DNA of 10,040 nucleotides from Methanobacteriota archaeon (lineage in GTDB: Archaea > Thermoplasmatota > Poseidoniia > Poseidoniales > SP79). Shown in pieces: positions 6,234 to 10,040 of this stretch. Position numbers and translations under genes: made by a program. Within the stretch, counting starts at the first letter, position 1; the number at the start of each line of letters is the position of its first letter. The stretch is from contig PAZI01000023.1 in assembly GCA_002715545.1 (NCBI GenBank), forward strand, positions 1 to 10,040, read 5' to 3'. Below the pieces are notes generated by a model that worked only from the letters and a program-made list of their open reading frames with translations, did no database searches and was not told the DNA's origin.

Positions 6234-7538
6234 ATGCCACCAGCGAGCACCATCGAGCGAAAGCGCGACGGGTATGTCCTGAGCGCGAGTGAAATTGAGA
6301 ATTTCGTGGCCGGTGCCACCGATGGAACATGGTCTGCAGAGCAGTTGGGTGCCATGCTCATGGCCATCACTCTACAAGGCATGAACGATGATGAAACCGC
6401 ATTCTTGACTCAAGCCATGCTCCACTCCGGTACGACATTGGATTGGCCTGAGCATCTACGCGGTCGAGTCGTTGACAAACATTCGACTGGCGGAGTAGGG
6501 GACAAGATATCGATTCCCCTCGCACCCATATTGGCAGTGCACGGACTGTGCGTGCCCATGATCTCTGGCCGAGGACTCGGACACACTGGAGGTACTCTCG
6601 ACAAACTTGAAGCGATTCCTGGGTTCAGCACACAACAGACTCCCGAGCAGATCCTCCATCAGGTCGATGAAGTAGGATGTGTAATCGTTGCACAGACGGA
6701 TTCGGTCGTTCCTGCCGATAGGCGACTGTATGCCATCCGAGACGTGACTGGAACGGTTCCCTCTATTCCATTGATTACAGCATCAATCATGTCAAAGAAA
6801 CTCGCCGAATCTCTCAACGCACTCATTCTCGATGTCAAGGTAGGAAGGGCAGCATTCATGAGCACCGTCGAAGATGCCCGTGTCCTCGCTAGCTCAATGG
6901 TCGCTGCAGGTAAGGCTGCAGGGGTCAAGACAACTGCAATGCTCACCACGATGGACCATCCACTTGGCCTCACAATCGGCAACGGCCTTGAGATCGAAGA
7001 ATCAATCGATGTGCTGGAAGGCAAAGGACCTGCAGATGTCGTTGAACTTGTCGAAGCACAAGCTGCACATCTCCTTCTAGCTGCTGGCTTGGCCAAGAGT
7101 ACAGAAGAAGGGAAGTCCTTGGCACGTACTGCCATAGAATCGGGTGATGCAGCCCAGCGTTTCCTATTGATGGTGCAGGCTCAAGGATCTCCTGCCAAAG
7201 ATCTGGAACAACTCCGAGCAGGCCTGCCAACGGCACCCTTTGTTCATCGGTTACAAGCCAGAGATTCAGGCATACTCAGCGATATCGATGCCCTCGCACT
7301 CGGTAAAACTGCTGTTGATCTTGGGGCAGGACGACGACAACCAGGAGATGATGTCGACCCGAGTGTTGGTTTCCGACTCCTTGTCCAAGTAGGAGATGTC
7401 ATTTCGGCGGGTCAAGAGATCATCGAGGTCCATGCTTCAAGCAACGACTGGCCAAAAGAGAGAATCTCTGACTGTTTCACGATAGGTGAAGGAGACTCAC
7501 TGGCATCATCGAGCCGAATCATCGAAACCGTGGAGTGA
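6234..7538 (+). CDS. deoA: Thymidine / pyrimidine-nucleoside phosphorylase
   Basis: This cytoplasmic enzyme would split thymidine (or uridine) with phosphate into the free base and (deoxy)ribose-1-phosphate, a salvage and carbon-use step. The 434 residues match the bacterial DeoA length (about 440) and align from the N-terminal KRDGY...SASEIE onward. Phosphate-site residues K82, H83, S84, S93, S111 and T121 lie in KHSTGGVGDK and in the family signature SGRGLGHTGGTLDKLEAIPG (111-130). Pyrimidine-site residues R169, S184 and K188 match E. coli R171, S186 and K190 with a constant offset of two. The C-terminal domain includes GAGRRQPGD and SVGF. It lacks the N-terminal extension of archaeal AMP phosphorylases, so a true nucleoside phosphorylase is preferred. 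The usual G-S/A-G-AFM turn reads GRAAFM (204-209). It starts 27 bases after the surface gene, with no clear ribosome-binding site, and may share its transcript. Confidence 0.94.
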   Translation: MPPASTIERKRDGYVLSASEIENFVAGATDGTWSAEQLGAMLMAITLQGMNDDETAFLTQAMLHSGTTLDWPEHLRGRVVDKHSTGGVGDKISIPLAPILAVHGLCVPMISGRGLGHTGGTLDKLEAIPGFSTQQTPEQILHQVDEVGCVIVAQTDSVVPADRRLYAIRDVTGTVPSIPLITASIMSKKLAESLNALILDVKVGRAAFMSTVEDARVLASSMVAAGKAAGVKTTAMLTTMDHPLGLTIGNGLEIEESIDVLEGKGPADVVELVEAQAAHLLLAAGLAKSTEEGKSLARTAIESGDAAQRFLLMVQAQGSPAKDLEQLRAGLPTAPFVHRLQARDSGILSDIDALALGKTAVDLGAGRRQPGDDVDPSVGFRLLVQVGDVISAGQEIIEVHASSNDWPKERISDCFTIGEGDSLASSSRIIETVE

Positions 7539-7548
7539 GGCTCACTCC
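7532..7548. terminator. Palindrome across both stop codons of the convergent genes, possible bidirectional terminator
   Basis: GGAGTGAG (7532-7539) and CTCACTCC (7541-7548) are perfect 8-base arms around one G. The left arm contains the deoA stop and the right arm contains the stop of the minus-strand gene. Part of the symmetry is automatic, because two facing TGA codons pair with each other and both proteins end in a GAG codon. No T-run follows on either strand. A role in ending both transcripts is a guess from position. Confidence 0.3.
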
Positions 7549-10040
7549 CACTTCTTCCATGGATCGGTGGGCTGAGCACGCAGGTACCAGGTCCCACTGT
7601 TATCTGGCCACTCAACGTACTCGTAGCCATCCGGTTGGCGCACTCCATTAGCAGATGGAGGAGGACCACCACCGAAGGAGGGTATCTGTGAAGGTGACGA
7701 GTGAGGATCTCCCATCATCTGTCCTTGACCTCCGAATGGTGCCGCCATGGGTTGCTGTCCCCCTTGCGGACCCCCCACCTGACTACCTCCATGTGGTCCG
7801 GGAGCGTGGTGGTCCGGTGCAGTATGTGAGAAGGAAGTCTCCTCTGGTTCATCGTCGAATTCAAGGTCCTCAAAATCATCCTCTCCACGCAGAACAAGAA
7901 CGTAAACAACTACTGCGAAGGCTAGGAAGAGAACCAGGCCTCCTGCAAGGAATACGATTGTCAGTGATTCATCATCAGAGGATGAAGATTCACCCTGGAT
8001 GTCCGTGTTGGTAATCACTTCGACACAACCGTCCTCAGTGATATTCACTCCAGATGGAGTATTCGCACAGGTATCATCGAGATTCGGTACACCGTCGCCA
8101 TCGTCGTCGCTAGGACAACCACGACTGTCAACAGAATCTTCCTTGATGAAACGGTACTCAGTGTTCAGACACTCTTCAGGTTCAAGGTCATCGCGGACAT
8201 CATCTCCATCGGCATCGAGATCAGCAGATGAACAACCATCAGATGTATCGACGATCGAGCCAAAGAATGTATTCGGACAGACATCACGGTCATCGGTGAC
8301 TCCATCGTTATCACCATCGAGTTGTTCAAGGGCACAACCAACCTCATTCGGCGTCATATCAGCTGTGGTATTTCCACACTCATCGATGTCATCGGGAATC
8401 AGATCGTTGTCAAGGTCATCATCCTCAACACCATCAAGACAACCATCGCCATCGATATCACCACCATTGCTCGGCCATGAGAGAGCACCAGTAGGGCAGT
8501 CATCATCGGCATCTGCGACTCCATCGTTATCATCATCCATGTCTTCGATGGAGTCATGGCAACCGTCAGAATCGTAATCATTAGAGGAACGAGACGTCCA
8601 ATTACTATGGCCGCGTGAACAATCTTGGTCGTTCAAATCCTCGGAGATATCAGGAACATTGTCGTTGTCATCATCATCATCCTCATTGTCTTTGCAACCA
8701 TCCCAATCATGGTCGTTCCCCTCACTTTGAACCCAATTTTTCTCAGATTCTGGAAAGCCTGACTCAGGGTCGCAGACATCGTCATCGTCATCCACGCCAT
8801 CGCCGTCATCATCATCGTCCTCATCGCTATCTCTGCAACCATCTCGATCCCAATCATCACTCACATCCGTGAACCATGCCTGTGCAGAAGAAGGTGCACC
8901 TGAATCTCTATCACATTCATCATTCGCATCGGCCAACCCATCATTATCGTCATCGTAGTCCTCTACATCATCGTCCTTACAACCGTCTGCGTCGACGTCA
9001 TTGCTTGGTGAAGACGTCCAGTTCGACAACCCAGTGCTGCAGCGGTCATTATCGAAAATTGTAGAACAATTGCCATCGATACCACAATCAAGCACGCCGT
9101 CGTTATCATCATCCAGATCCTCTGTCGAGTCATCACGGCAACCATCTCCATCATTGTCAGTAGCTGGATTTGACGACCAACCCATATCTCCCCACATACA
9201 GCTATCAGATGTATCATTGACGCCATCATTATCGTCATCAGGATCCTCATCCATATCGTGACATCCATCTGCATCACGGTCCACTGACGGATTGGAACTG
9301 TTCCAGCCAACAAGGCCGATTGGACAGATATCTGAACCTCCGGCCGCAAGATCCATGCGGCCATCGTCATCATCATCGGTATCCTCTGTAGAATCATGAC
9401 AACCATCACCATCATGATCTGTCGAGGTATTCGAAGAGAACATAGTTCCAGAGGTCACACACGAGTCGCTGGCATCATGAACCCCATCGAGATCCCAATC
9501 AGTCATGGTGCGAATGGCAACCACTGCATCAGAATCAATGACGGATCTGCTCTCTGGTCCAAACGTCAGAGTACCTGTAGCAGAGAGTCCTAGATGCAGC
9601 GTGTTGTTCACACCAACCTCGACATCGAAGACTTCTTCGGAATCACCGGTGCTACGATTAGACCAGACGTGAGAGTGATCATCAGAATTTAGAGCAATGA
9701 GAAGTGCATCAGAGGATGCGGACGTGCCGAACAATTCAATCGATTCTTGATCATAGGGGACAAGATTGACCGTACCCTGACTGTTCATTGACCAAACGAT
9801 ATGCTGTTGACCCGCTTTCGTGACGCTCACGATGTCTTGACCTTCGGGTGAGGATTCGGGTTGATGGAGTAGGGTGACAAGATCCGGGGTGCCACCGGGG
9901 TTCCATACAGCGAGATGCAAGGAATCATTCCCCATGGAACCTAAGTACGAATCCTCCCATAATTTGACCGAACATGGCCCTGTAGCTCCGATACAATGCT
10001 GACCAGCAGCCACGAGACGACCATAGGAATCAATGAGCAC
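7542..10040 (-). CDS. Asp-rich thrombospondin-3-like repeat surface protein, C-terminal 832 or more residues (N-terminus outside the window)
   Basis: The frame is open to the right edge; the GTG codon there is probably internal, because no signal peptide follows. Residues are numbered from the edge. Residues 1-178 contain four spaced strand-rich phrases (LHLAVWN, QHIVWSM, SHVWSN, LHLGLS) resembling beta-propeller blades. Residues about 179-675 are an array of about twelve calcium-type Asp-rich repeats. A Ser/Asp spacer leads to one membrane segment at about 692-718, then an acidic (EDDFEDLEFDDE), then Pro/Gly/Gln/His-rich cytoplasmic tail ending in a Trp/Tyr-rich motif (YVEWPDNSGTWYLR, then PWKKWE at the end). 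The protein would be displayed outside, probably stiffened by calcium, with a structural, adhesive or binding role; no catalytic motif is visible. Its stop faces deoA across 3 bases. Confidence is high for the reading frame and architecture, low for the exact function. Confidence 0.85.
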   Translation of the reverse strand: MLIDSYGRLVAAGQHCIGATGPCSVKLWEDSYLGSMGNDSLHLAVWNPGGTPDLVTLLHQPESSPEGQDIVSVTKAGQQHIVWSMNSQGTVNLVPYDQESIELFGTSASSDALLIALNSDDHSHVWSNRSTGDSEEVFDVEVGVNNTLHLGLSATGTLTFGPESRSVIDSDAVVAIRTMTDWDLDGVHDASDSCVTSGTMFSSNTSTDHDGDGCHDSTEDTDDDDDGRMDLAAGGSDICPIGLVGWNSSNPSVDRDADGCHDMDEDPDDDNDGVNDTSDSCMWGDMGWSSNPATDNDGDGCRDDSTEDLDDDNDGVLDCGIDGNCSTIFDNDRCSTGLSNWTSSPSNDVDADGCKDDDVEDYDDDNDGLADANDECDRDSGAPSSAQAWFTDVSDDWDRDGCRDSDEDDDDDGDGVDDDDDVCDPESGFPESEKNWVQSEGNDHDWDGCKDNEDDDDDNDNVPDISEDLNDQDCSRGHSNWTSRSSNDYDSDGCHDSIEDMDDDNDGVADADDDCPTGALSWPSNGGDIDGDGCLDGVEDDDLDNDLIPDDIDECGNTTADMTPNEVGCALEQLDGDNDGVTDDRDVCPNTFFGSIVDTSDGCSSADLDADGDDVRDDLEPEECLNTEYRFIKEDSVDSRGCPSDDDGDGVPNLDDTCANTPSGVNITEDGCVEVITNTDIQGESSSSDDESLTIVFLAGGLVLFLAFAVVVYVLVLRGEDDFEDLEFDDEPEETSFSHTAPDHHAPGPHGGSQVGGPQGGQQPMAAPFGGQGQMMGDPHSSPSQIPSFGGGPPPSANGVRQPDGYEYVEWPDNSGTWYLRAQPTDPWKKWE
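8020..9506 (-). repeat. Array of about twelve Asp/Cys repeats (thrombospondin type 3-like)
   Basis: The central units, about 41-53 residues each, follow the pattern NDxDxDGCxDxxEDxDDDNDGVxDxxDxC, then about 5-15 residues with a conserved Trp-x-Ser. I count about eight such full units, flanked by shorter variants (DWDLDGVHD at the start; DGDNDGVTDDRDVCPN and DDGDGVPNLDDTCAN at the end). The DxDxDG loops fit calcium binding, and most units carry two cysteines that could form local disulfides. The coding DNA is rich in GAT/GAC runs, seen on the plus strand as ATC/TCA trinucleotide tracts, which can create long spurious frames on the other strand. Confidence 0.88.

Noticed and set aside
7999..8577. 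192-codon plus-strand frame rich in Ser, opposite the Asp-rich repeats
   Set aside because: Runs of GAT/GAC read on the other strand give Ser/Ile/His-rich open frames. The protein is low complexity and the minus-strand gene has clear repeat units, a membrane segment and a tail.
8640..8870. Short repeated ATC/TCA tracts considered as a CRISPR or satellite array
   Set aside because: There are no uniform repeats with unique spacers; the tracts are codon runs for aspartate within an open frame.
8963..9415. Met/Thr/Asp-rich 150-codon minus-strand frame
   Set aside because: It is an out-of-frame reading of the GATGAT-type repeat DNA inside the same surface protein gene.

Overview
The window looks like chromosomal DNA from a marine planktonic archaeon, most likely a Marine Group II euryarchaeote (Candidatus Poseidoniales). 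Support for this: two A/T-only TATA-like boxes sit at the archaeal distance from start codons; there are giant exported proteins with acidic Asp-rich calcium-type repeats, a single C-terminal membrane anchor and a short cytoplasmic tail; Asn-X-Ser/Thr sequons are dense; and an Lrp/AsnC regulator stands beside a glutamine synthetase. The lineage call is inference from gene style, not from a marker gene.

Layout. Positions 1-549 (minus strand) hold the N-terminal half of a type II (eukaryote/rhizobium-like) glutamine synthetase that runs off the left edge. A 149-bp A/T-rich divergent control region (550-698) carries one TATA-like box for each direction. On the plus strand come a 34-codon small ORF starting where a leaderless transcript would begin (699-803), an Lrp/AsnC regulator (810-1268), a 1629-residue surface protein (1317-6206) and a bacterial-type thymidine/pyrimidine nucleoside phosphorylase, DeoA (6234-7538). 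Gaps between these are 6, 48 and 27 bases, so co-transcription is plausible. From the right edge, on the minus strand, an at least 832-residue Asp-rich repeat surface protein (7542-10040, N-terminus outside the window) converges on deoA with only 3 bases between the stop codons.

How the genes may work together. The Lrp-type regulator is placed to sense an amino acid and control the divergent glutamine synthetase, and possibly its own transcript. The 1629-residue protein carries six lamin-tail domains, then two complete HxKx4Dx6GSxN phospholipase D/nuclease motifs, calcium-type repeats, a membrane anchor and a cytoplasmic tail. A surface phosphodiesterase followed by thymidine phosphorylase suggests a possible route for using extracellular DNA, but this link is a hypothesis from gene order. 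The second surface protein shares the same anchor and tail plan and looks adhesive or structural.

The least ordinary items are the lamin-tail/phospholipase-D fusion, the small ORF whose stop lies within the ribosome-binding site of the Lrp gene, the type II glutamine synthetase in a probable archaeon, and compact inverted repeats near or across three gene ends. There is no gene-free stretch longer than 300 bases, and I saw no RNA gene, CRISPR array, insertion sequence or phage element.
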